Shown here in pieces: positions 46,901 to 57,299 of a stretch of 64,000 nt of DNA. The stretch's first letter is position 1. Each line of letters opens with the position of its first letter. The stretch spans positions 4,013,001 to 4,077,000 of the forward strand of contig CATNEN010000038.1 in assembly GCA_950097015.1 (NCBI GenBank). Direction: 5' to 3'. The stretch is from Macrostomum hystrix. Lineage: Eukaryota; Platyhelminthes; Macrostomidae. A program made the position numbers and the translations under genes. The notes under the pieces were generated by a model, which made no database searches, was not told where the DNA came from, and saw nothing but the letters and a program-made list of their open reading frames with translations.

Positions 46901-49900
46901 ACTGAAAGTGAAATAGCGGCCTAATTAAACTCTCTTGGTTTTAACAAAAAACCAATAATCAGTTAGAAAATTAACCCATAAGGGGGTCGGTGGCAGAGCG
47001 GTTAACGCGTTTGCCTCGCGTGCCAAGGTCCCTGAGCTCGATTCCGCGTCGAGGCCACATGAATTTGTGGCGCAGCCGCAGAGAGAAGGCTTGGGGGCTT
47101 GTCGTGCTATTGACGCCATTGAAAGCCAAACTCCAAGGCACAATAAAAGTGTACACAAATGTACACACCTGTGTGAGCGTGTGCCTGTATACATAATTGC
47201 CATTGCCCGCAGCCCACCAGCAATTATTTTTATTTTTATTCCCCATAATCTACGAGTACTAATCCCGTCAGTCACATCTGAAGTGATCAGCCAGGTGACT
47301 CACCATTATCTGGAATATACCAAGCCACTGTACCAGCAGTACCAGTCCACACAGCGTTAGCAATGGATGTGAACAGGGTTAGGAAGGCCAATATGGCCAT
47401 CAGCAGTAAAAAATAGCGATTTGATTCCTGTTCAACTCGAGACCGTTTCAACGGCACCGACTTGGAATTCTTCATCACTTTAGTGTCTGGGCCAGTGTAC
47501 ACAACCAGGCCAATCACAAAGCCGGTCTTTCTCAAACATGTGCCCCGCATCAACAGCTGGTTGAGGCTGACTGACAGCCGCTCCGAGCTGTCAGTGCAAC
47601 CGCTTTTGTGAAGAAGCAGCGAGCCCTTGAACTTGCTGGTGTCGTCGTTTGGCGGCTCGCAAACTAGCTGGCCCTGGACACACAGAATTGGCTTCAGCTT
47701 AATGCGTGATTGCTAGTAACTGTGACAGATCCTTAACTTACTACTCACAACCAACACTACTGGTAAAGCCTTTAGTTACAACACTCCTACGAACACTGAC
47801 TAGAACACTTCTACTAACACTGACTAGAACACTCCTACTAACACTGACTAGAACACTCCTACTAACACTGACTAGAACACTCCTACTAACACTGACTAGA
47901 ACACTCCTACTAACACTGACTAGAACACTCCTACTAACACTGACTAGAACACTCCTACTAACACTGACTAGAACACTCCTACTAACACTGACTAGAACAC
48001 AGCCGAGCAGACTTGGCAAAGGAACCAGTCTTATCTCACCTGCAAAGTCATCAGCTGGTGCGGCTCAGTGACGTCAGCAGTGGCTGGCAAGGCCTGTCGC
48101 ACCTTAAGATTGGTTTCGCCATCCAGATTAGCGGTCTCAATGTAGCAAATGCCCTTCGCCTCGGAGCTGGACAGCAGGAGAATGTCAGCCGGGAGCAGGC
48201 AGTTGCTCTCAATTCTCACAATGTCCCCAACCTGCAATTGCTTCCATTTCGCTTCCTGCCAGGCGGAATGGCGCAGCAGCTTAGTAGGACTGTTGTTCAC
48301 GCGCTGGTCGGTCCTAAGGCGGCCCTGTAAAGACGCAATCGAAATTATGCTAAGCTAGACATATAAAAGCATGACTGACTTTCAAACTTAAAGCTGAGCT
48401 AAGCATATTTAGACTCACCCAATCTTCCACAACCTCCTTGATAACGGTGAGCAGCATGATGATGCCTAAGGGCACCGCCGTTGTGAATCTACCGGTTGGC
48501 GATAGGCCCGGTATTTGCTAGATAAAAGCGATTTGGGTGGAAAAGGAACAATTTTAGTTAAATAGGAACTTCAAACTGTGTTTGCTGCCACTGCTACCCT
48601 GGCACCTTTGAGTGCGTTTGCTGCCACTGCTACACTGGCACCTTTGAGTGCGTTTGCTGCCACTGCTAACCTGACACATTTGAGTCCGTTTGCTGTCACT
48701 GCTAACCTGACACATTTGAGTGCGTTTGCTGCCACTGCTACCCTGAAACCTTTGAGTGCGTTTGCTGCCACTGCTACCCTGGCACCTTTGAGTGCGTTTG
48801 CTGCCACTGCTACCCTGACACACTTGAGTGCGTTTGCTGTCACTGCTACCCTGACACATTTGAGTGCGTTTGCTGCCACTGCTACCCTGAAACCTTTGAG
48901 TGCGTTTGCTGCCACTGCTACCCTGGCACCTTTGAGTGCGTTTGCTGCCACTGCTACCCTGACACACTTGAGTGCGTTTGCTGTCACTGCTACCCTGACA
49001 CATTTGAGTGCGTTTGCTGCCACTGCTACCCTGAAACCTTTGAGTGCATTTGCTGCCACTGCTACTCTGGCACCTTTGAGTGCGTTTGCTGCCACTGCTA
49101 CCCTAACACCTATGAGTGCGTTTGCTGCCACTGCTACACTGGCACCTTTGAGTGCGTTTGCTGCCACTGCTACCCTGACACACTTGAGTGCGTTTGCTGC
49201 CACTGCTACCCTGACACACTTGAGTGCGTTTGCTGCCACTGCTACTCTGGCACCTTTGAGTGCGTTTGCTGCCACTGCTACCCTAACACCTTTGAGTGCG
49301 TTTGCTGCCACTGCTACCCTGACACAATTGAGTGCGTTTGCTGTCACTGCTACCCTGAAACCTTTGAGTGCATTTGCTGCCACTGCTACTCTGGCACCTT
49401 TGAGTGCGTTTGCTGCCACTGCTACACTGGCACCTTTGAGTGCGTTTGCTGTCACTGCTACCCTGGCACCTTTGAGTGCGTTTGCTGTCACTGCTACCCT
49501 GACACATTTGAGTGCGTTTGCTGCCACTGCTACCCTGAAACCTTTGAGTGCATTTGCTGCCACTGCTACCCTGAAACCTTTGAGTGCATTTGCTGCCACT
49601 GCTACTCTGGCACCTTTGAGTGCGTTTGCTGCCACTGCTACCCTAACACCTTTGAGTGCGTTTGCTGCCACTGCTACCCTGACACACTTGAGTGCGTTTG
49701 CTGCCACTGCTACCCTGACACATTTGAGTGCGTTTGCTGTCACTGACTGTCACTGCTGTCACTGACTGTCACTGCTGTCACTGCTGTCACTGACTGTCAC
49801 TGCGTTTGCTACCCTGACTCATGCGAGTGCGCTTGCTGTCACTGCTACCCTGAAACCTTTGAGTGCGTTTGATGGCATTGCTACACGGAGATATTTGAAT

Positions 49901-52900
49901 GTTTGTTGCCATTAAAGTAACGTGAGTACGGTGCACTAGTTAAAGTTCTACGTAGATGACGATGCATTTGGTTTATAAATTAGGACAAAGTTGACCTGCT
50001 GTTAACCAGAAAACTACGATCTTGACATACATACATTAATAGAACATTTTTCTTACCTGCAGCAGAGCGACTACAAAGAAGAAAGCATTAGGCGCCTTTC
50101 GAAATTGTTCGAACAGAAACTTAGGCCAGAAAGTTAGCAGTGTGTACTTTGTAGTACTTATGCCATTTAATTTAAATGCTGACTTTCCATCAACACTGGC
50201 CCTGTTCAGCTCAACAACACGCTCTTTGAAGGCTGTTGAATGCACGGTAGTCTCATTGGATGGCTGACTGTGCAATGCAGAGTAACCTAAAGTCAAAAGA
50301 TGTTTTATTTACTGCTAAATAAAAGTATTTAGCTGCGATGAAAGCCACAAAATACTCATTGGAAGGAATGTAAGTACTTATTTTCTTATGTACAAGTATA
50401 TAGGGTAGTTACATTTGCAAATTTTAACTTTGATTTAAAATTGTAATTCTTTAAAGATACATGTACCCATGAATATAGTTTTTATGCATGAATTGCTGTC
50501 ACAGATGTTAAATCTAAAATACATTTAGATTCAAATGTGCAATCAAAATAAATGCAATCAATTTGTTTTTTGTGCAACTATAATACTGTAATCCAGTCAG
50601 ATACTGTACTTTCATATCTATATGTTCTACTGGTCAGGTAAATGGAGTGGCGCATGCAAAATATGGAAGGGTGGCTGCAAGGTCATTTTTGCAAGTCTGC
50701 ACTAATCTGTTTGTCTAATTGTTTGTCCTGTGGCCTGGTAGACTTTGCCAACTGGATGTGACTTAGGGCCAGCTCATCATTTTTGAGGTCTACAAAAAGT
50801 GGCAGCAAGCCACTGTCATCAGTACCATCTAAAGTGTCACATTAGAGGGGCTTAACACCTTATTGGAATAACTTTACAAATGGTGTTTCACTGTCCATAG
50901 CAATTTCAGAATTTTCCAGTGTCGCATTGTGGTGGAGTCAAGGCAGGTGGTGTTGCAGCATGGTGCAGCACTGAGTGACCTTTTGGGTTTAACACCAAGG
51001 CTAATATAATAATAATTGCAGGAGGGCTGCAGGCAATGGCACATCATTTAGTGACACTAGACCCGCAGCCAGCAAGGAGGCAATTCTGCCCATTTTTCTG
51101 ACTCCTGAGCACACACGCACACAGATACTGTACGCAGGCATACGCTCACACAGGTGTGTACATCTGCCCTGACTTTCTCATTGTCAGGCAGTGTACATTT
51201 CACTGTGCCTTGGAGGTTGGCCCTCAAGGGTGTAAATTGCACAACAAGCCCCAAGCCTTACCGCGGCAGCGCTCCAAATAAATGTGGCCTCACAGTGGAA
51301 TCGAACGACTGTGATGATGCGACAGGCAAACACATTAACTGCTCTACCACCAAGCCCCTACACCAGGGCTAACATATTCTGTGTTGCATGGAATTAGCCC
51401 AGTGTTGCACATCAGCATATTTACACATTCCAATAGACAACAAAATTGGTTTCTTTGGCCCTTAATCAAGTCTTGACTAGGCAGTGACTAGTCACAAAAA
51501 TACTGCTGGATTTGATTTTGAATGGCAAGATACCAGAGATGTACAGAAATGAGCTGTGCTACTTATTTCTCAATGTTGTCAACACACTGCCATGGCCCCT
51601 GTCAGAAGCAAAACCATTGTAGCCAGAGACATCACTGCCATGGCAAGAGGATTTCAACATCTAGCTAAGGACTAGCAATGAAATTGTGCAACCTTTGATT
51701 AACTTGACTGGTTTTTGAGCTGGAAGTCATGAGAATTGCCCTTGAGGTGCCAACATGATGAATAGTGCCCTTGCTGGGGTTGTCAAACTCAGTAAATGGA
51801 CAACCAACACATCTTAAAAATTATTATAAATCTAGGCATGATAAATAAATAGCACATGCTTTGCAATGTGAAGCTGTTTTACTATGTGGCTTACTTGGGA
51901 CTGGGTAAAATGTATATGCTAAACTAATTAAATATATACAAACTATAAGTTCCATATAGCCTATATCATGGTACAATGACACAGATCCTTAACATTATGC
52001 TGCATCTATGGCAAGGTGCACATCTATCAGTTAAGTGTCAATGTTGTCATTGTGATTTTGTTATCTTCCTTGAGGCTTTTGTTTGCTAGTAGCACACTGA
52101 CTCGATATTTCTTAAATATCTATTGTAAGTTTTTTAACTTCCTAAATTTAAAAAGCATTCCTTCTAGATTGAAATTTGATTAAAAAATTAAACAACTTAT
52201 TACTTAACCTTGACATTAAAAGCTGGCTTTTGCGAAGTTATCATTTGTCAAATCATTTTAATTTGTTTGTGTTTATAAAATCTACAGCTGAAGTTGAATG
52301 TTTTTTTACTATTCACTAGACCCATTTCAAATTATCAAACAATAGGCCTAGTCTCTGCTCTAAAAAACACAATAAGTATTGCTAGCTTTAAGTAAATAGT
52401 ATGCTTAGCCTAAGGCTTTGATTAATGCCCAAAATCAGAAAGTAGCTAGGACCTAAGCTAAGCTAGGCCTACTAGGTGGGACAGGGTAGAGAATTCGGAA
52501 CCTGGACACTTTGTCATCTTACAACTTCATCATCTAGATGACGATCTGTCCAATATCTCAGAGGATGGATGACGCAGAGACTTGACTTGATGGACACTTT
52601 GTCATCTATAAAACAAAAGTTTTCAAAGTTAGAACAACCACCCCTCCTCACATCGTGTTGGCACCTATTTTTCAACTCTTATAATGAAATCAGTTACGAC
52701 ACCACTTTTTGACAATTTAGAGTGTGAAGTGTGTTCACACCTCTGCCCCACCACCCCACCCTCACTTTATTGATGACGAACTAGATTGCTTGACAAATTA
52801 GTAGATGACAAACTGACCAAATTTTAAAGCATGCCAATTGGCTGGATGATGAAGTGTCCTGCCTTCCAAGTGGATGACGAAATTGTAAGATGACAAAGTT

Positions 52901-53627
52901 GTAAGATGACAAAGTGGGTCCCAGGTCATTTCGGTGACAAGACATTTCGGTGACAGAATTGGTCAGTTTGGTGACAACTATTTTGCACCTAAATATGCTA
53001 AGAAAACTGCCTTCCACGATCCAGCAGCTGCTTAAAGCCTGCACTCGCCTTGTCAATCCAAAACTTGAAAAATGTTTATTATACACATTTAATTAGGAAC
53101 GAATAACTATTGAAACTAGTGACTAGGGCCTACTCATTAAATAATTTAATAATTTAACTCATTTAAAGTAAAACCCAGACTTTAACATAGCGATGCAGCT
53201 TCTTATTAATACTTTTAGCATTATTTAATTAATATTTTATATGTGTGCATAGTTAAAATGGAAGGCAGTTTTTTAGCATATTTAGGTGCAAAAATAGTTG
53301 TCACCAATCTGACCAATTGTGTCACCGAAATGACTGTCACCGAAATGTCTTGTCACCGAAATGACCTGGGACCACGAAGTGTCTAGGATCCGGAGAATTC
53401 AGATGATAGGCCTTAGGCCATAAAAATACTCAAAGATTAGAAAATCTATAAGCAGTAAAATCTTTAAAATTATTTAACAGTAAAAAGCCAGTTTTATTAT
53501 GTTTTAAAACAATAAAATAGCTACAATAAATTCAAGAAACCAAAAAATGTGGCAACATACCTGGCAAATCAGGGACATCTTCAGCTGCAATTCCAGAATT
53601 TGCTTGATTTTCATTGGAAGAAGTCAT
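37920..53627 (-). CDS. ATP8A: P4-ATPase phospholipid flippase, ATP8A-like, 14 exons, 1190 aa
   Basis: Exons: 53627-53561, 50286-50057, 48517-48419, 48324-48040, 47673-47304, 46901-46774, 46569-46123, 44331-44212, 43264-43043, 42464-41934, 41829-41451, 40974-40500, 38920-38808, 38026-37920; 3573 bases, phases consistent. P4-ATPases flip aminophospholipids to the cytosolic leaflet, usually with a CDC50 partner. Visible landmarks are: the N-terminal [15 protein letters not shown] at 200-203 (actuator); PISL at 373-376, the lipid-path motif; the phosphorylated Asp426 in DKTGTLT; RKRMSM in the nucleotide domain; GDGAND at 808-813; and the C-terminal membrane helices ([20 protein letters not shown]). 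GYAFS at 1158-1162 lies in the tail, like the ATP8A autoinhibitory motif. The residue order matches ATP8A1/2 throughout. Start: ATG 10 bases after an acceptor-like acttacatag. Confidence 0.93.
38040..38775. repeat. Pyrimidine-rich tctcatctctcccgtg array (ATP8A intron 13)
   Basis: Irregular 14-18-base units fill almost the whole 781-bp intron. On the transcribed strand it is a long purine run with agatgagacacgagag words. Confidence 0.93.
39285..40420. repeat. 28-bp minisatellite, about 40 copies (ATP8A intron 12)
   Basis: Units contain tgaattatcgatcgggattc plus ttattcat. Each has an ATCGAT palindrome; ataagg and ataggg variants create TATCGATA. A block of about 280 bases (near 39440-39720) recurs to its right. 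Confidence 0.97.
41010..41120 (-). mobile_element. SINE family B fragment (ATP8A intron 11)
   Basis: It resembles the body and B-box part of the family (gggtgaacagaagcaa, then gtttcgaaccccaaacct on plus) but is strongly diverged. Confidence 0.55.
41190..41440. repeat. 26-bp tandem repeat with palindromic gtacat words (ATP8A intron 11)
   Basis: Units contain atgtacattatgattgtaca plus tagatt, about 8 copies. The left and right ends have longer, diverged units. Confidence 0.88.
42510..43015. repeat. Two adjoining arrays: 21-bp then 16-bp units (ATP8A intron 9)
   Basis: 42510-42662 has seven near-perfect units of gacccatccagatggacatc plus t. 42662-43015 has about 22 units of tagatcctctgaccca with ccgta and caaag variants. 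Both contain gaccca, so the second may derive from the first. Confidence 0.95.
43520..44065. repeat. 23-bp minisatellite, about 23 copies (ATP8A intron 8)
   Basis: Units contain gagcctgagggataagctga plus act, alternating irregularly with an agcagacct form. Confidence 0.95.
44515..45960. repeat. 20-21-bp minisatellite, about 70 copies (ATP8A intron 7)
   Basis: The unit is aggggataatgcagtagctg with variants taaccaag, tatgtgtg and an extra g. Variant strings (gcaatatgtgtgg, then gtagaagctga) recur at roughly 150-200-base spacing, indicating block duplications. Confidence 0.95.
46590..46765. repeat. Direct repeat, 2 copies of about 80 bp (ATP8A intron 6)
   Basis: The segment atttctactgcaagtagtct through gacgaatcttttagaat occurs twice back to back, each followed by a tatata run of different length. 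Confidence 0.9.
46978..47250 (+). mobile_element. SINE family A copy, best preserved (ATP8A intron 5)
   Basis: The tRNA-like head is clear: A box ggcagagcggttaacgcg and B box gagctcgattccgcg, in Leu/Ser-tRNA-like spacing. A body follows with ggcttgggggcttgtcgtgc and ccaaggcacaataaaagtg, then gtacacacctgtgtgagcg, ending in a ttatttttattttt tail. Orientation is opposite to the gene. Confidence 0.92.
47775..48000. repeat. 24-bp minisatellite, about 9 copies (ATP8A intron 4)
   Basis: The unit is acactgactagaacactcct plus acta. It is very homogeneous. Confidence 0.97.
48570..49870. repeat. 36-bp minisatellite, about 35 copies (ATP8A intron 2)
   Basis: Units contain gtgcgtttgctgccactgct plus accctgacacatttga and variants. 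Both strands stay open for about 390 codons because 36 is divisible by three, but it lies inside an intron with good GT/AG ends. Blocks of 4-5 units recur (for example 48730-48890 and 48850-49060). Confidence 0.96.
51005..51365 (-). mobile_element. SINE family A copy (ATP8A intron 1)
   Basis: The minus strand shows the head (ggtggtagagcagttaatg, then gttcgattccactg), the shared body and gtgtgagcgtatgcctgcg segment, ending in the aataataattgcagg tail at the low-coordinate side. Confidence 0.88.
52491..53400. mobile_element. Outer foldback MITE, interrupted by a second MITE
   Basis: Left end: gaattcggaacctggacact followed by ttgtcatcttacaactt. The reverse complement is found split in two: gttgtaagatgacaaagtg just left of 52917, and tctaggatccggagaattc at 53382-53400. 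Removing the inner element restores a continuous inverted repeat. It lies in ATP8A intron 1 and has no coding capacity. Confidence 0.72.
52917..53373. mobile_element. Inner MITE with terminal inverted repeats of about 100 bp
   Basis: It begins ggtcccaggtcatttcggtg and ends with the reverse complement (caccgaaatgacctgggacc). The arms stay complementary through a ctaaatatgctaa segment, and the right arm has one extra 15-base subunit. It is flanked by acaaagtg (52909-52916) and acgaagtg (53374-53381), an 8-bp target duplication with one mismatch, as expected for hAT-type elements. Confidence 0.8.
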
Positions 53628-54699
53628 CTCTCAAATCCTATGTAAGTTGAGCGTCTTAAAACCTATATGTCTATTCTTAATCTTACTCTTACATGAGTTT
53701 TATTTTAATATTTGAACTGCAAAGGCCTAAAGCTAGCAAAAAACTGAAAATTTTACAGTTTAAAGTAGATTTAGACCTAACTGTTTGAAAATATGTACCT
53801 GTTTAGGGTTCTTAATTATTCTTAAAAGTTTCAATAGGCAATATTCGGTTTCAAAGACTGTTTCGACATAAGACTGACGGACGCACTTATATTACCTTGT
53901 TTTCGTTTACAAACGTCTCTAAATTCCCAGAAAGTTCTTAGAAAATAAGAAACATTGGGTTTTCAAGAATGCTTGTATCTGTAATAAACAAAGCGTACGG
54001 CCTTACTTATGCGCATGTGCGTCTTCTTGATTTGCCCCTGTAGTTTACCTCATGTTATTATGCTTTAATATTGATTATTAACTAAATTTTTGGGATGCCA
54101 ATATGGAAAAAATAATAAGCATCACTGCATGCGTACTATAACTAAGGAATACCCTTAGAATAACCACAAAAGGGTTCTAAGAGGCTTATTTACGTAGTAA
54201 ATAGTGTTTCATCAAATAGAGTCGAATAGGATGGTTGTTGGACACAACACAACTGTCTTCAACACAACTCCCTCAAAGACTTTTAGGGAGAAGTAATTAA
54301 ACTTTTTTCAGTGAAGTTAATTCAAACTATCTCCAAAATTTACATCCTCTTCCCCTTCCATCCCCTTTTTTACGTGACCCTGATCGCAAACCCATCTTCT
54401 ATTCTTAAATAATTTTAAGATTTATCATCTGTCCAATTCACCCACCTCCCTCATGCACTTGTCTAATTTACGTCTACTTTTTCGTTTCCACCCCTTCTCT
54501 TTGTTTTTGCCTATAAATTTTTTTGTCAGCGCGCAACCACCCCTGTCTCGTCTCCTTATGCTTTTACTGGTAATATAATGCTCTTACTGGTAATAAATAA
54601 AACTCGTCACTGCGCCTGTCATTTCCTATTCTCTATTTTTATGTCATAAATCATTGCGTAACATTTGATTTAATCCAAGTCCATCCATCCAATGTCGTA
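53628..54699. other. Upstream flank of ATP8A, no gene recognised
   Basis: AT-rich sequence. A short inverted repeat (gttgttggacacaacac) lies near 54235. No coding exon or tandem array is seen. Confidence 0.45.
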
Positions 54700-54880
54700 A
54701 ATCCCCCGTGCGCCCACCCCATTCCCTTCTCAACCAATCACCGTCCGGCTGGCGGAGCACGGGATCCGGTTAAGTCTGTCAAGGTCGGGCTGATCACGCG
54801 ATCACGGCCTGTGTGCGTGACTTTGGCCCTATAAAACGATCGGTTGGTGCGCGGCCTTCTGCGACAGACGGGAACTTCCC
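54700..54880 (+). promoter_or_regulatory. CpG-rich segment with TATA box (putative promoter or LTR)
   Basis: A GC/CpG-rich block with an accaatca (CCAAT-type) motif near 54735 leads to ctataaaacg (TATA at 54830-54836), and a CpG-rich stretch continues to about 55150. It could drive the EF-hand gene 1.2 kb downstream or be part of a solo LTR. I could not define terminal repeats. Confidence 0.4.
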
Positions 54881-55159
54881 CGTGTTTACCTAGGCTTTAC
54901 GGCCTGCCCTTGTCGTTGTGGTATTGTCATATGGGTTGAGACCTCGTCTTGCTTACATTGGCCTGAGAGCCTGAGCCGACCTCTCGGACCACCTGAGGCC
55001 TTCATCTTCGACACAGCACCCACACCGTCTTGTTGCCGCCGCCTCCTCGAGCGATCACCTCTCCTAGAGCCCGAGTCGCGCCGCCGCATCGCCCGACTTG
55101 ACAGCAGCCGCAAGTTAAGCTCTGCCGCCGGACCGGTAAACCTCGTATCTAATCCTTGC

Positions 55160-56039
55160 AATTAATCTATTTGGGTTTTGCCTAATTGCGTTAGTTTTAA
55201 CTATCCTCCCATCTTCGTCTCTTTCTCAACTAAACATTACCTTTCTTGTTGAACTAATAATGACCAGACCTTGGAGCTTATATTAATTTAACAATCTAGG
55301 AGCAAAACTAAATCTCCAGCCCAAGTCTTTTGTATTTCTCATTTGCCCTTCAGCAGGGCCAAGGGCGAGTAGACTTGTGCGCTGCTGCAGAAGCTGGTCA
55401 GAAGTCTGTTGTGCTGTCCCGTGGTGGCTGGTGGCAGCTCTGCCTAGCAGGTCCTACCTTCTCACAACCCTGGTCCTTTCGCCCTTGGTCCCTAGGATCT
55501 TGGCCACTCAGTCATACCCAAAGGTGTTAATATCATAAAAGGTGGAGTAGTTACGGGGGATGAGACCCGTTTCTCCCGTTTCTATGGGAGCGGGTAGCGC
55601 CTGGTGAAGTGAGACGCGACAAGGGGCGACATCATTTTCCCTTTCGAGATGGTTTTAATCAAGTGCACGTGCAGCATGCAATAAGGCATTTAATAAAAGG
55701 CCCCATTTCATTAAAGCTTATGCGTGCAGTTTTAGGGCGCAAATACTGATTTTAACGTATCCATTTGTGTTAACAGAGCACGTTACGTAATAAAGATTTT
55801 TTTATTTATATATTTAAACGGTCATATAAGCATCGATCATGCCCTTGACTCATGCTCTGCTAATTTTGTACCAGCTCCAAGCTAAGCGTCTCAGAAAATT
55901 CTGCCATAGACAACTTTACGTTTCCAAGCGCTTTTGCTGAAAATTGAAGCGAAGTCGCGAAGCAACAAACAATTTTTTTTGCAGAAAGCTTAAAGTTCAC
56001 ACAGATTCTCTCGCTTCGTTTAGCTGCCAAATAAATACG
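55160..56039. other. 5' region of the EF-hand gene
   Basis: No coding signature is seen. It ends with a T-run and AG at 55983-55984, a strong 3' splice acceptor giving a 55-base leader before the ATG at 56040. Confidence 0.5.
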
Positions 56040-56531
56040 ATGGCCGAGTCTGGTGACGTATTAGCAAATATTCGCAGCGAGAAGCAGGTTCTTGATGAAT
56101 TGAAACTGGAGCGAGACAACATATTCAAGGAGCTGGACCCCAGCAACAGCGGTGTTATCTCATTCGAGGACGTATACAAAAACTTGTACAAGAACAACGA
56201 GGATTTCAAGGGGCCGACACTGTTTATGTTTAAGACTGTCGGTGGCAATAAGCGGGAAGGCCACTTCACTCAAGAAGAATTCCTGGCATTTCTGAAGTTC
56301 ACGCAGCCGGAGTTCAGAGGCGAAAGGCAGAGGCTCATTTTCCGCGCCTTCGACCTCGGCAAGCGCGGCTACGTCACTAAGGACAACCTGCGCCAGGTGT
56401 TCACTGAGGAGTACGGGTTGGAGCCGAAATTCGACTTCGAGTACATCTTCGAAGAGGCTGACGATGACGGCGATGACAAGCTCAACTTTGAGGAGTTTCA
56501 AAAGTTCATGAAGAGCTACGAGATGTTTTAA
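56040..56531 (+). CDS. EF-hand calcium-binding protein, calmodulin-like, 163 aa
   Basis: The product is an all-helical acidic protein with four EF-hand positions. Loop 33-44 (DPSNSGVISFED) is near-complete, with Asp instead of Glu at position 12. The second, around 68-80, is degenerate. Loop 105-116 (DLGKRGYVTKDN) lacks key ligands. Loop 141-152 (DDDGDDKLNFEE) has good ligand positions but lacks the usual central Gly. So probably one or two calcium sites are active. Length and spacing resemble calmodulin or troponin C, but the central linker and divergent loops exclude calmodulin itself. Start: the ATG at 56040 is preferred to the in-frame ATG at 55944, because a tttttttgcag acceptor at 55984 lies between them. 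The gene is intronless within its coding part. Confidence 0.85.
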   Translation: MAESGDVLANIRSEKQVLDELKLERDNIFKELDPSNSGVISFEDVYKNLYKNNEDFKGPTLFMFKTVGGNKREGHFTQEEFLAFLKFTQPEFRGERQRLIFRAFDLGKRGYVTKDNLRQVFTEEYGLEPKFDFEYIFEEADDDGDDKLNFEEFQKFMKSYEMF

Positions 56532-56924
56532 TTAATAAGACAATGAAGCCACTGCTATAGAACTAAATAGTGAAGATAAATGAATGTTTTTCATTTCAAC
56601 CAAATCAACGCTGGTCCACATCGCTAGACAGTCCTTTGCATTATAGAATCTATGTTACAATGTAGCAACCACAAACAGGAAAGTCTGCAAATTGTACTGC
56701 ACTCCATTTCACAATATTGTAACTGCAGTGTACTTAGCTATTAAATATAACTCCACAGCTCTGAAGACGTAATTATATATTATTAAATCTGCATGTGATT
56801 CACCTCTTGAATTCCTTTCTAACCTTGTACGCGAATGCTAGTACACCCTTTCACTGGTGCACTGGTGCATTGGTGATCAGTTTTTGCCTGGAGATGCTTC
56901 TGAACAATATTTACCTTAAGCAGG

Positions 56925-57070
56925 TTGCAGCCTAGTGGGTTGAGGCGTCCGACTCATCACTTGAAGGTTGCGGTTCGATTCCTGACTCCACTGGAACAAT
57001 TTGTGTCCTTTAGCAAAGTACTCAACTCTGCTAATTGCTTCAGTTCTGACAATTACTTCTGACAAAGAGG
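56925..57070 (+). mobile_element. SINE family B copy, truncated
   Basis: The head is cagcctagtgggttgaggcg, with B box cggttcgattcctgac, followed by ttgtgtcctttagcaaagta and tctgctaattgcttcagttc, where it ends. Confidence 0.85.
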
Positions 57071-57299
57071 CCGGAAGTTCGAGTCTTAGCCTGAGAAATA
57101 AGCCTACCAGCATTAGCTTAGGCAGAAATTTAGATACAACAGGCATTGGAAGCACCTCACGAGAGCTGCGGCTGTGCCACTGGCTATACGAATTCGAACT
57201 TATATGTAATCACAAAAATCGAACATTTGCGAAAGATTTCGATGGTTAAGCTGACTACTGCAAGCAGTTAAAATGTTTCACTAATGAGAAATAGAACAA

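Noticed and set aside
48578-49765. Open frames of about 390 codons on both strands
   Set aside because: They arise because a 36-bp unit is divisible by three. The array lies inside ATP8A intron 2 with sound GT/AG borders, and the translation is pure repeat.
55330-55530. Plus-strand open frame of 66 codons
   Set aside because: Low-complexity translation without a recognisable domain or acceptor-ATG context.
55944-56039. Upstream in-frame ATG adding 32 residues to the EF-hand protein
   Set aside because: A strong acceptor at 55983-55984 falls inside the extension, and the added residues have no family match.
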